This document shows, one piece after another, positions 8,214 to 15,428 of a stretch of 52,348 nt of DNA. The DNA is taken from positions 1 through 52,348 of the forward strand of contig ONAV01000022.1 in NCBI GenBank assembly GCA_900315925.1. The letters are read 5' to 3'. This DNA comes from an uncultured Selenomonadales bacterium (GTDB lineage Bacteria > Bacillota > Negativicutes > Acidaminococcales > Acidaminococcaceae). The notes beneath the pieces were generated by a model. That model saw only the letters and a list, made by a program, of their open reading frames with translations, did not search any database and was not told the origin of the DNA. Position numbers and translations under genes: made by a program. Each line of letters opens with the position of its first letter. Position 1 is the stretch's first letter.

Positions 8214-8256
8214 TTATGTAAAGCCTTTCATTTTTCTCTTTAATATCTTTACATAA
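8214..8256. promoter_or_regulatory. inverted repeat, candidate operator of the ribbon-helix-helix protein
   Basis: TTATGTAAAG (8214-8223) and CTTTACATAA (8247-8256) are perfect 10-bp arms 23 bp apart. One arm touches the -10 box, the other lies in the leader. Confidence 0.5.
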
Positions 8257-8284
8257 CAATATCACAATACCATAATAAAGTCAA
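8256..8284 (-). promoter_or_regulatory. promoter for the ribbon-helix-helix gene and cargo
   Basis: Minus strand TTGACT (8279-8284), 17-nt spacer, TATTGT (8256-8261). Confidence 0.6.
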
Positions 8285-8291
8285 GCTAAAA

Positions 8292-8328
8292 AGTGACCGG
8301 CCCCCTTTTGAGGGCCGGCCTTTTTTTA
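8292..8328. terminator. bidirectional terminator ending the main island operon
   Basis: A GC-rich stem (ACCGGCCCCC/GAGGGCCGGCC, loop TTTT) is flanked by a T run on the right and by ACTTTTT on the minus-strand side. It closes the leftward operon whose last stop is at 8326. Confidence 0.75.
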
Positions 8329-8481
8329 GTCTTTTACCGGGATTTCGGTTCGGTACAGCTTGCCGTCTTGTACGGTAATGCCGGGCACGGTCTTTGCGCT
8401 ATCCTTGCCGCCCTGTTCGGGCTTTGAGTCCGGCTTCCACGTGATCGTTTCGGTAATCCTATCAGGCGTTCCTTTGTTCAT
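8326..8481 (-). CDS. small hypothetical island protein
   Basis: 51 residues, hydrophilic, with no recognised family. ATG 8481 is chosen because GGGGGTGA lies about 8 nt upstream. The frame stays open further upstream, but that part overlaps the preceding gene. It is the last gene of the long leftward operon, separated by 7 nt from the terS-like gene before it. Its C-terminus (VQDGKLYRTEIPVKD) looks like a short beta hairpin. Confidence 0.5.
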   Translation of the reverse strand: MNKGTPDRITETITWKPDSKPEQGGKDSAKTVPGITVQDGKLYRTEIPVKD

Positions 8482-8488
8482 GGCTTTT

Positions 8489-8875
8489 TCACCCCCTTTC
8501 TTGCCCACTCTTCTTTTGGAGTGCTTCAATAGCCTGGCGCAGTTCGTCATCAGAGAAACTTGCAAACCGTTCCGACGGATTACTTACGCTGCCGGACAGT
8601 TCAATCTTTAGTGCCGAATCTTCGCCAAACATTTTAAGCAACCGGTCTATGGCTCCCAGATTGCCGTGCTTTGCCATGCGCACAAGCACCTTTGCAATCT
8701 CCTGCCGGTCTTCGTTCGTGCATTGCTCTTTCACAGTGTCACATAACGACTTGAAAGCGGCCTTTACTTCATTGCCTTTTTTCCCGGCTTTCACCGCGTT
8801 TTCACCGCGAAACTGTGTCTTATTTCTGTTTTCTGCCAGTGCTTTCCTACTATTCGGATTCATCCCCCGCGGCAT
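8489..8875 (-). CDS. terminase-small-subunit-like protein, third copy
   Basis: 128 residues. The N-terminal part NKTQFRGENAVKAGKKGNE is the phage TQF-x-GE-x-A-x-x-x-G-x-x-G motif seen in one class of small terminase and packaging proteins. The C-terminal part ends in NPSERFASFSDDELRQAIEA, a variant of the F-T/S-x-x-EL tail of the two genes upstream. ATG 8875 is favoured because AGGAG lies upstream; it overlaps the preceding gene by 26 nt. Function as a packaging-specificity factor is inferred from motif and position. Confidence 0.6.
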   Translation of the reverse strand: MPRGMNPNSRKALAENRNKTQFRGENAVKAGKKGNEVKAAFKSLCDTVKEQCTNEDRQEIAKVLVRMAKHGNLGAIDRLLKMFGEDSALKIELSGSVSNPSERFASFSDDELRQAIEALQKKSGQERG

Positions 8876-9329
8876 TTCTATAATTCTCTCCTTTCTCTCC
8901 AGTTCCTTTCTTTCTTCCAGTAAGTCCGACAATCTGCATCAGTTCCTCTTTCGTAAAATCCTTTAAAGGCGATTCGCACGAATTGTTGTTTACTATCACG
9001 CTGGTCTGTTCCGGTTCCGTGATTCCCATGGCCTTGCAGAACGATTCAAACATCCCTGCGCTGGTTCCAGCCCGCTGTCTGGTATCAAAAATCAGCTGAC
9101 CTAAATAGGTAGGTGGCAAGCCGGCCTTTTTCAGCAGCGTCCTTTTGCGCGGTTCCGGCACCTTCGCCATAAGATGGTCATAACCTGCAGCGCGGAACGC
9201 GGCCTTGATATTGCGCGAGACGCCGCTTTGTGTTCCGCCGGCTCTGCCATTTTTCGCCGCTTCCTCACCGCTTCGGAATTGCGTCGCTTTTCCTTTTTTA
9301 AGATTTTCCAGCTGCTTTTCCGTTACCAT
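8850..9329 (-). CDS. terminase-small-subunit-like protein, second copy
   Basis: 159 residues. It shares its N-terminus (TQFRSGEEAAKNGRAGG, then AAF) with the downstream gene, and its C-terminal module (KAMGI-x-EP-x-QT-x-V, then NNN and DFTKEELMQI) with the upstream terS. It therefore looks like a link between the two types. ATG 9329 abuts the stop of the upstream gene, and AGGAGG lies 5 nt before it. Helical throughout; no catalytic motif. Expected to be a DNA-recognition component of packaging, but a regulatory role is possible. Confidence 0.6.
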   Translation of the reverse strand: MVTEKQLENLKKGKATQFRSGEEAAKNGRAGGTQSGVSRNIKAAFRAAGYDHLMAKVPEPRKRTLLKKAGLPPTYLGQLIFDTRQRAGTSAGMFESFCKAMGITEPEQTSVIVNNNSCESPLKDFTKEELMQIVGLTGRKKGTGEKGENYRNAAGDESE

Positions 9330-9857
9330 TTACCCCTCCTGACTATCATCAGCCATTGCCGCAATCCTCTCCAGTTCTTCATCCGTAAACTTCTGGTACG
9401 GATTGTTAGTGATCGTCACGTTGGTCTGCTGCGGTTTCAGTACGCCGAGCGCCTTACCCATGAGATCCATCGCCTTGATGCGGTCAGCTAATGACGGTTC
9501 AAGACCAAACTGGTCTTTGACCTCACCTCTGCAAATAGCAGTGCAAAGCGTCATCCATTCGATAGCATCCATGATACGCTGGCCGGTTTCGTCATCCTCC
9601 AGCCCAGCAAAATGCTCCTGCAACGCTTTATAATATTGTTGCATGTGGTGTTTTGTAGTGCCTCGCTTTGCTTCATCGTTTATCAGGTGATATGCCTGAT
9701 GCCTCGCATACTTCCTGTTTTTGGTTCCGTATGCCTGACAGTATGCCTCGGTAACGTTACGATTTGGCAGCGAAAAGCACAGTTCAATAAAGGCTCGCTG
9801 ATGCTCTTTCAGTTTCAGTTCATCGGCCAGCTTTTTTAAATCATCAGGAACGTTCAT
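9330..9857 (-). CDS. terS: phage terminase small subunit (TerS)
   Basis: 175 residues. The N-terminal segment KLKEHQRAFIELCFSLPNRN followed by VTEAYCQAYG is the terminase small-subunit helix-turn-helix start (family pattern: Q-x-x-F, then N-x-T-x-A-x-x-x-AG/YG). The C-terminal LKPQQTNVTITNN and KFTDEELERI would be the region that contacts a large subunit. No large terminase gene exists in the island, so this protein would have to work with a helper phage's TerL, as in PICIs. GAGGTGAT lies before ATG 9857. Confidence 0.75.
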   Translation of the reverse strand: MNVPDDLKKLADELKLKEHQRAFIELCFSLPNRNVTEAYCQAYGTKNRKYARHQAYHLINDEAKRGTTKHHMQQYYKALQEHFAGLEDDETGQRIMDAIEWMTLCTAICRGEVKDQFGLEPSLADRIKAMDLMGKALGVLKPQQTNVTITNNPYQKFTDEELERIAAMADDSQEG

Positions 9858-9880
9858 TTGATCACCTCGCTTTCTATTCC

Positions 9881-10417
9881 TTAACGCAACATACTTTCCA
9901 CTGTAGCCGCACCATAAGCCGCGGCATATAGCTCCCCGGCACGAATCACTTCCGCTTTCATGATGAAATACTTGCCCCGACCAATCGCCAGCTCCTTACA
10001 TGTCGTCGCCCATGGCTCGTTATCTACATACCGCCGGATAAAGAAATCGCGTATGGCATTTCCTTCAGAAAGATAGTATTTCTTTAACGCTACCGTTATC
10101 CGCAACCATTTTCCCGGATAGCGTAAGCGGAATGTTTCCTGCCAGCGATGATCTGCCGCATACAATTTTGTTTTTTCATTGTATTTTGGCGCCGGCCCGT
10201 ATAACTGTCCGTACGGCACATCTAAATAGTTAAGGGCGTCAATACGCCGTAATGCCTGCAAGGACGTCGGATCAGATACTTTCGTCCGGCTGCCGCCGCT
10301 CCCCGCAAGTGTACTGCCGAATGATATGCCATGAAGAGGATTTGCCGTCTGCGCTTCCAGTGCCAGCTTTATATCCTGTTCATGCCACAGGCAAAATTCA
10401 ATCGTTTCGGGTACCAT
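9881..10417 (-). CDS. RinA/ArpU-like phage late transcription activator (probable)
   Basis: 178 residues. SGGSRTKVSDPTSLQALRR is the signature-like centre of sigma-like phage late activators (DUF1492/ArpU/RinA group: G-x-x-S-x-x-SDPT-x-x-A). The C-terminus (AIRDFFIRRYVDNEPWATTC followed by KELAIGRGKYFIMKAEV) can form a sigma-region-4-type helix-turn-helix. It lies directly before terS, the usual place of rinA-type genes. ATG 10417 is preferred over ATG 10426 because AGGAAG lies 9 nt before it. The assignment rests on pattern and position. Confidence 0.55.
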   Translation of the reverse strand: MVPETIEFCLWHEQDIKLALEAQTANPLHGISFGSTLAGSGGSRTKVSDPTSLQALRRIDALNYLDVPYGQLYGPAPKYNEKTKLYAADHRWQETFRLRYPGKWLRITVALKKYYLSEGNAIRDFFIRRYVDNEPWATTCKELAIGRGKYFIMKAEVIRAGELYAAAYGAATVESMLR

Positions 10418-10594
10418 ACATATCATCTTCCTGTAAAAACATATAACTTTTCGGCCGCGTTATCAGCCGTGAACCGGGTTTCTATATCTCTTTTTGAAAT
10501 AAGGCCGTCCTTGCCGCCCGGTTTTGCCCATGGCGCATTTTCTTATGCAAGGGCATGTACTCATACAGGCCTCAGGTTTAAACGCGCCCACCGG
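10418..10594 (-). other. gap with a possible micro-ORF
   Basis: 177 bp between two operon genes. A minus-strand frame of 33 codons begins MSTCPCIRKCAMGK and ends YRNPVHG; its Cys-x-Cys-x3-Cys pattern hints at a small metal-binding phage protein, but no clear ribosome site supports it. Otherwise nothing recognised. Confidence 0.25.
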
Positions 10595-10894
10595 TTAAAA
10601 TAGCGCCTTGAAATTCAATAGCGAGCTTACATCCTGAACGCTGCGCGCCAAAATGTACTTTACCCCATGGCTTTCACAATCTCTTTGGAATTGTATCTGT
10701 TCCGGAGACTGTCTTCCGGTTGCCGTTTTGATTTCGATATAAACCACTCGCCCGTCTTTCATGGCCGTCAGGTCCGCCAGTCCACGGTGCTGCCCAAAGC
10801 CCATTTGCATGTTGTAATACACGAACCACCCTGCCAAACGCAGGGCGTCCACTACTGCTTTTCTGATAAAGGTTTCCGGTTGTGTTTTTGCCAT
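10595..10894 (-). CDS. VRR-NUC domain nuclease
   Basis: 99 residues that make up a stand-alone VRR-NUC domain of the restriction-endonuclease-like fold. The catalytic pattern is visible: E in PETFIRKAVVDALRLAGW, D in HRGLADLTAMKDG, E-x-K in VVYIEIKTATG, then the S-x-EQ-x-x-F helix. These nucleases are common in phage replication modules, next to helicases and primases, where they process DNA structures. GGGGTGGGG lies just before ATG 10894. Confidence 0.85.
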   Translation of the reverse strand: MAKTQPETFIRKAVVDALRLAGWFVYYNMQMGFGQHRGLADLTAMKDGRVVYIEIKTATGRQSPEQIQFQRDCESHGVKYILARSVQDVSSLLNFKALF

Positions 10895-10914
10895 TTACCC
10901 CACCCCCATAATAG

Positions 10915-11277
10915 TTAACAATGTTCCGCCGCCAATGCCCCCCACGGCAGGTTGTCGGCCCGTTCTTTGTCTTCCGTATCCATTTCATTATAGGCAGCTT
11001 TCTTTCCTGCGTACCATGCCGCAAAAGCCCATTGCCTGGCAGTGTCCGTGTCCATAGTTTGGGTAGCATCTGCAACCTTTCGATATTTCAGGAAAAAGTT
11101 CAGCGCCTCTATCTTCTTCCAGTCATCTTCAGTTAGGAGTGCTGTTTCCTCTGCCGCATGGCGGATCCAATCGTGACCAAACACAAATAACTTCTGCATA
11201 AAATCCGGATTCATTCCGGACTGTTCAATAATCCGCTGTGGGATATACCTTTCCATAGCATCACCCAGGCTTTCCAT
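10915..11277 (-). CDS. hypothetical protein of the island replication module
   Basis: 120 residues, not recognised. Helical and acidic, with no membrane segment. The ATG overlaps the stop of the primase-helicase gene (TAATG), so its translation is coupled to it, and it sits between that gene and the nuclease. A role accessory to replication is only a guess from position. Confidence 0.65.
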   Translation of the reverse strand: MESLGDAMERYIPQRIIEQSGMNPDFMQKLFVFGHDWIRHAAEETALLTEDDWKKIEALNFFLKYRKVADATQTMDTDTARQWAFAAWYAGKKAAYNEMDTEDKERADNLPWGALAAEHC

Positions 11278-13343
11278 TAGCTAAAATCCTCTTTTAAAAA
11301 ATCGTTTTCCGGCATGAGCGGGATCTGTTGTTTGAACATGGTTTCCCATCCAAAGTGCAGGTTCTGTTCCGTGGACGGCAGTAGGCGTTTAGTTTCCGGT
11401 TCATACCATAACGGAATGAAAAAATCCTGCGTCCCGTTTTCTCTGTCCTTACAAATTTCCAATACGTTTGTGCAATCTTCCGGGATATAGTGCGACTTCT
11501 TCTTACCAAAGAATTCAGCAGTCGCCTTGCTAAAATCTTCGTTGTTCCGGTGGATGATAAAGGCCGCGTCTACAATGTTGCCAATGTTCCCGCTGCCGCT
11601 GATATCATTCAGCCGTAAGAATCCGGTAGTTTTTCGCGGATGGGCTACAAATATAACGTGCGTGTTTGTCATTTTGGCAATGTTTTTCAATGCCCATACA
11701 AAATTAGTCTGCGCGTCGTACTTGTCCACGTTGTTGCCTAAATCAACGGCCATCAGGTTATCCAATACAATGCAGTCTGCATGTACTGTTTCGGCCTGAT
11801 CTTTTAACATGTTGGCCAGTTTCGCAAACTTATTGCCGTAGGCGTTATTGAAAAGGTAGAAATGCCCCATCATCCATTGGGCAATCTCTTTTTCCGTTTC
11901 GTCAGAATCCAGCGTGTAAAAGTTCCGGTAACGCTGTGAAGGTACGGTGTGCCTTTTCCCTGCCGCCTGCAGGAACATCCATTTCATGAAATTCTTTGCT
12001 GACAGTTCCCCGCTGTATGCTACGACGGTCTGATTATTATTGATCATCATCAACATCAGCTGACTTAACAGGGTACTTTTGGCAGATGCCCGCAGCCCGG
12101 AAAGGCAGCTTACGGATCCTTTGGCCAGCCCTTTCATGTTAAAATCAATCCCAGGTATCCCGGTCTGCAGATACTCTGCTTCCGGTTCATGCCTGCTGAT
12201 AATATCCTGTGCCGTCAGGAACACTGGTTCATCCGCTTTAGGTTTGGCTATGTTCAGCTTCACCGGTTCCCGGTTTGCGTTCGTGCAACGCGTCCAGCCC
12301 GTTTCTATCTGCCAGTCTGCCCGCTCTGTTTTCGTGTATGCGTCGGGTTCATACAGCAGCCGAACGTCCCGCCACGTTTTATCTGCACAGCTATTATGGA
12401 AGCACTTGAAACCGATTGCGCCGTTACCCTGTTTGAAAATACTTGCGTCCGGCGCTTTGTGTTCGCTATTAAAGGGGCAAACATCCAGCACATATTTAGT
12501 GCCGTCGCGCCAAGGTACTTGCTTATAGCCTATGCCGTGCGCCCTCATCCAGTTTTCAAGGTCAAACTGGCCTGGACCTTGTGCATACGTTTTGGGCTGC
12601 CTGGGTTCTTCGGCTTTTGGCAGCTGCGCTGCCAGCCATTCCAGTTTTGCCCTATCCACCACCTGCAGATTATCAGGCAAATACACAATCCGGCTCATGC
12701 GGTGTGGCCTGTCCTGTGTGTTTGCGCCCTTCTGCGCCAGTGTTCCGTATAGCTTGATGGTATGGGAAGGCGTTGCCATAGTAACATCAACTTCCACGTC
12801 CTCATTTGAAAACATCAGGTCAAGGGCTTTCAAGCAGTTTTGAAGCAGCTGTTTATTTTCGTCATTATTGGCCAGTGCTATCTTATATAGCAGGTGCACA
12901 CCGTTGCCACTGATTGCTATTACCGGTTCTGGATAATTGTGTTCACGAAAGAAGATATAAATCTTCTCTTTTGCCATCTGAATCGCCTTTTCCAGTTCTT
13001 CCTTACTGCTGGATATGCCTGATTTCCGTTTTGGATCCAAATCAATAGGCATCCATGAATAATAGTCAATATCATCATCCTTTGTCGCGGATGCACCTTT
13101 CAGGAATTTTCCGGCCTGTTCCATTGCCGCGCATGATTCATTGACCGTGTTCAAGGTTACGTAAACATTGGCATTATTAAGGTCCTGCCTTGCTAACTCT
13201 TTCAGTAAATCGTCAGCGTTTTTGAAATACCCACTAAATGCAGTTGGCGGTCTTTTCCGTATTATCCTTACTTCAAATACGCTGCCGGGAATAACCAACA
13301 CTGAAATAGCTTGCCTGACTTTAGCTTCATCAAAATATTTCAT
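11277..13343 (-). CDS. primase-polymerase/DnaB-type helicase fusion (Pri-Rep)
   Basis: 688 residues. The N-terminal region carries archaeo-eukaryotic primase-like motifs: DLD (101-103), SGNGVH (145-150) and KLYGT (197-201). A Cys/His-containing stretch follows (CPFNSEH near 289, CFHNSC near 314-319), perhaps zinc binding. The C-terminal half is a RecA/DnaB-like helicase with SGLRASAKSTLLSQL (Walker A at 416-424), CIVLDNL (Walker B) and HVIFVAHPRK. The last glycine of Walker A is alanine (A421). Probably the replication initiator-helicase of the island. ATGA overlap with the gene upstream, and AAGGAG before the start. Confidence 0.8.
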   Translation of the reverse strand: MKYFDEAKVRQAISVLVIPGSVFEVRIIRKRPPTAFSGYFKNADDLLKELARQDLNNANVYVTLNTVNESCAAMEQAGKFLKGASATKDDDIDYYSWMPIDLDPKRKSGISSSKEELEKAIQMAKEKIYIFFREHNYPEPVIAISGNGVHLLYKIALANNDENKQLLQNCLKALDLMFSNEDVEVDVTMATPSHTIKLYGTLAQKGANTQDRPHRMSRIVYLPDNLQVVDRAKLEWLAAQLPKAEEPRQPKTYAQGPGQFDLENWMRAHGIGYKQVPWRDGTKYVLDVCPFNSEHKAPDASIFKQGNGAIGFKCFHNSCADKTWRDVRLLYEPDAYTKTERADWQIETGWTRCTNANREPVKLNIAKPKADEPVFLTAQDIISRHEPEAEYLQTGIPGIDFNMKGLAKGSVSCLSGLRASAKSTLLSQLMLMMINNNQTVVAYSGELSAKNFMKWMFLQAAGKRHTVPSQRYRNFYTLDSDETEKEIAQWMMGHFYLFNNAYGNKFAKLANMLKDQAETVHADCIVLDNLMAVDLGNNVDKYDAQTNFVWALKNIAKMTNTHVIFVAHPRKTTGFLRLNDISGSGNIGNIVDAAFIIHRNNEDFSKATAEFFGKKKSHYIPEDCTNVLEICKDRENGTQDFFIPLWYEPETKRLLPSTEQNLHFGWETMFKQQIPLMPENDFLKEDFS

Positions 13344-13810
13344 TCGATTTGTACTCCTTCTGCTGTGACTTTTGGGCGGGCTTCCCTTTTTTCATTCTTT
13401 ACCATTATTGTTTGTGGTCCATCTGCTGGTCCGTCCGCTGGTTCGTCAGTTGGTTCGTCTGCGAATTGGATATCGTTGTAAATGCCGTAATTTACTATGT
13501 TTATGATAGTTCCAGCGTTGGTTCGCTTGGTGGTACACATTGAGTTCGCTTCGAGGGTCGCTAAAAAACGCTTCACCCTGTTCCTGCTCCAATGCCATTT
13601 TTCGGCAAGGTGTAAGATGGATGTGCACTTCTCTCCCCGGCGGACCGTAACAGGCCGGCCATCAGCACTAAAAGTTTTATCGCGGTGATTGGCTTCCAGT
13701 AACAGATCAACCCAGGCATGAAACCTGTCAAACGGCTTACCATCATTCAATATCGGATTTTGGTCTATACATCGCCATAATGGAATATAGCCTCTCTTTT
13801 TGTTTGCCAT
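13340..13810 (-). CDS. replisome organizer / initiator-like winged-helix protein
   Basis: 156 residues. The pattern YIPLWRCIDQNPIL, then FDRFHAWVDLLLEANHRDK, RRGEKCTSILHLAEKWHWSR and VNYGIYN is that of phage replication-organiser proteins with an N-terminal winged helix. The C-terminal third is a low-complexity DEPADGPADGP stretch encoded by four 12-bp direct repeats (13416-13463). Phage initiators of this class often bind iterons inside their own gene, so the repeats may be the origin. ATGA overlap with the primase-helicase gene downstream. Confidence 0.75.
   Translation of the reverse strand: MANKKRGYIPLWRCIDQNPILNDGKPFDRFHAWVDLLLEANHRDKTFSADGRPVTVRRGEKCTSILHLAEKWHWSRNRVKRFLATLEANSMCTTKRTNAGTIINIVNYGIYNDIQFADEPTDEPADGPADGPQTIMVKNEKREARPKVTAEGVQIE
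13416..13463. repeat. four 12-bp tandem repeats inside the initiator gene, candidate origin iterons
   Basis: Units begin at 13416, 13428, 13440 and 13452 with consensus GGTYCRTCHGYT on the plus strand. They keep the reading frame and encode repeated DEPA/DGPA. Confidence 0.45.
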
Positions 13811-13926
13811 TTCCTCTGCTCCGTGGTAAAATCGTGGCAGGAATATGAAGATGCCATCTTTCTGTTCCTGCCTTTGCGCCCTGCCAGTGCCCGCTGGTTG
13901 GGCGTTTTTGTTTTTTTAGTCATCAT
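13765..13926 (-). CDS. small basic hypothetical protein (possible)
   Basis: 53 residues starting MMTKKTKTPNQRALAGRKGR, strongly basic at the N-terminus. Its double ATG overlaps the stop of the excisionase-like gene, and AGGAG lies 12 nt upstream. Its 3' end overlaps the initiator gene by 46 nt, which is more than usual and lowers confidence. No family recognised. Confidence 0.35.
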   Translation of the reverse strand: MMTKKTKTPNQRALAGRKGRNRKMASSYSCHDFTTEQRKWQTKREAIFHYGDV

Positions 13927-14227
13927 TGCCCGCCCTTTCTCCTGCTCTGCTTCTTCTTTTCGCAATCAGAGCCTTGAGCCTTGCCGTCCGGCTGGTGTAT
14001 TGCTGCGGCAGCTTATTCACGTTCCGGCAGCTTGTCCGTTGCTGCGGTTGCGGTTCATAGATAGGTTGTGCCTTGAGCATCTGCATTTTCGCCAGTGCTT
14101 TATCCCTGTCCAGCAGATACACTTTGCCAGATAGCCAATGCTCCAATATACCAGTCCTGCATAAACGCCGGATAAGTTTGACTGGGAACCCTGTCTCGTG
14201 TGCGAATTCCTTTGCAGAAACAACCAT
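13916..14227 (-). CDS. excisionase/AlpA-like DNA-binding protein
   Basis: 103 residues. The N-terminal half VSAKEFAHETGFPVKLIRRL, with a later YLLDRDKALAKM, follows the excisionase/MerR-like winged-helix pattern. The C-terminal half is basic and Q/R-rich, and could bend DNA at the att arms. It is the second gene after the switch region, the place of xis or alpA in satellites, and would pair with the integrase for excision. AGGAGGTG 7 nt before ATG 14227. Confidence 0.6.
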   Translation of the reverse strand: MVVSAKEFAHETGFPVKLIRRLCRTGILEHWLSGKVYLLDRDKALAKMQMLKAQPIYEPQPQQRTSCRNVNKLPQQYTSRTARLKALIAKRRSRAGERAGNDD

Positions 14228-14230
14228 GTA

Positions 14231-14431
14231 TCACACCTCCTTCAATAATTCTTTTGGCGAAATGTTCAGAGCCGCCGCCAACTTTCCGATAGTAACCAAC
14301 GTTGGCGTGCGTTTTGCGTGCAGAATCTTTACAAGCGTGTTATAATCTACCTCTGCCCTGGCCGCTAACGTCTTAATGGCAATCTTTTGTTCTGCCATTA
14401 TGCTTTTTAACGCAATCAGATTAAACATCAT
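14231..14431 (-). CDS. Cro-like helix-turn-helix regulator
   Basis: 66 residues, a single XRE-type domain: IAIKTLAARAEVDYNTLVKI is the helix-turn-helix, then RTPTLVTIGKLAAALNISPKELL. First gene of the leftward lytic-type operon, opposite the larger repressor at 14553. GGGAGG 5 nt before ATG 14431 (a second ATG follows at once). Likely role: the Cro side of the switch. Confidence 0.75.
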   Translation of the reverse strand: MMFNLIALKSIMAEQKIAIKTLAARAEVDYNTLVKILHAKRTPTLVTIGKLAAALNISPKELLKEV

Positions 14432-14468
14432 TTTACCTCCCGTCTATGCTTTAATGTGCCAAAATCTC

Positions 14469-14497
14469 TTGACAAGACTATTTTAACACGTTACTAT
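14469..14497 (+). promoter_or_regulatory. rightward switch promoter (repressor and integrase)
   Basis: TTGACA (14469-14474), 17-nt spacer, TACTAT (14492-14497). Its -10 box lies inside the spacer of the leftward promoter, and the two promoters face each other. Confidence 0.65.
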
Positions 14498-14507
14498 ATT
14501 GTTGCAA
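14480..14507 (-). promoter_or_regulatory. leftward switch promoter (Cro-like operon)
   Basis: Minus strand TTGCAA (14502-14507), 16-nt spacer, TAAAAT (14480-14485). A TAAC-AC-GTTA inverted repeat (14484-14493) lies between the two -10 boxes and could be the shared operator. Confidence 0.5.
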
Positions 14508-14552
14508 GCCCATGAGAAAATAGCCCATTAAAAAATACAAGGGAGGCGCAAA

Positions 14553-15428
14553 ATGAAGTTACGGAAATCAAAATTATATGCCGAATATGCTGTTACTATT
14601 GCAGCAAGATTAAAGGAAATCAGAAATCGTCATCATTATTCACAGGCACAAGTCGCAAAAATGCTAAATATGGGAGGCTTTGAGCCCGATTCTGGCAAAA
14701 AGGCTTACGCTGCTTATGAGCAAGGCAGAAATATTCCACCATTGGATAAACTTTTGAGATTGTGCGAGATATATAATATGTCACCAAATACCATTTTAGG
14801 TTATGAGGACACAGCAAGATTAAATGTTCTTTGTGATAGATACAATATTACATATGAAACTATTGACAATTATAATGTAAAATTGGCCATTTCCGACAAC
14901 GAACATACTATTCCAAAGCATATTTTCTTTGAAATAATGTTTAAGGCTGAAAGAATGGTTAACTCTGTTGATACAGACTATTTACAAAAGTTAAGAGAAT
15001 CCGAAAAAGTATTATTTAACACCTTTTTTAATAGTGAAATTACAAATTTTAATGCTCCAAAATACACTTTGGAAATGGCTTTACATGATTTAGAAAATAT
15101 TGAAACAGAAGAAAATGACGCCATCATAGAAATTGACGGTAAAAAGATATCGATTGATGCAGATGTGACAGCTAAAAGATACAGAGAGGAAATAACAAAA
15201 GTTATTGAAAGAAAAAAACTTTTTTTAAACGATCCAAACTGCGAAGTTGAAGATAAAGAAAAAATCAAGGAGCAAATTGCAGATTTAATCAACCAAACTA
15301 ACTTAACCGATGAAGACACATATAAGGAAATTTTTAAAAATTTAAACCTAACAGAAGAGCAGATAGATCAGCTCATAAAAGTGTACATGGAAAAGCTGGA
15401 ATCAAAGAAGGGAGGCAAGAATCAATGA
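14553..15428 (+). CDS. CI-like helix-turn-helix repressor with long acidic C-terminus
   Basis: 291 residues. An N-terminal XRE domain (about 15-85; LKEIRNRHHYSQAQVAKMLN, then GRNIPPLDKLLRLCEIY) is joined to a long charged helical region. No RecA-responsive S24 peptidase domain is present, so it would be released from DNA by a partner protein rather than by self-cleavage, as with SaPI Stl proteins. Visibly more AT-rich than its neighbours. GGGAGG precedes ATG 14553. Its stop overlaps the integrase start (ATGA). Confidence 0.75.
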   Translation: MKLRKSKLYAEYAVTIAARLKEIRNRHHYSQAQVAKMLNMGGFEPDSGKKAYAAYEQGRNIPPLDKLLRLCEIYNMSPNTILGYEDTARLNVLCDRYNITYETIDNYNVKLAISDNEHTIPKHIFFEIMFKAERMVNSVDTDYLQKLRESEKVLFNTFFNSEITNFNAPKYTLEMALHDLENIETEENDAIIEIDGKKISIDADVTAKRYREEITKVIERKKLFLNDPNCEVEDKEKIKEQIADLINQTNLTDEDTYKEIFKNLNLTEEQIDQLIKVYMEKLESKKGGKNQ

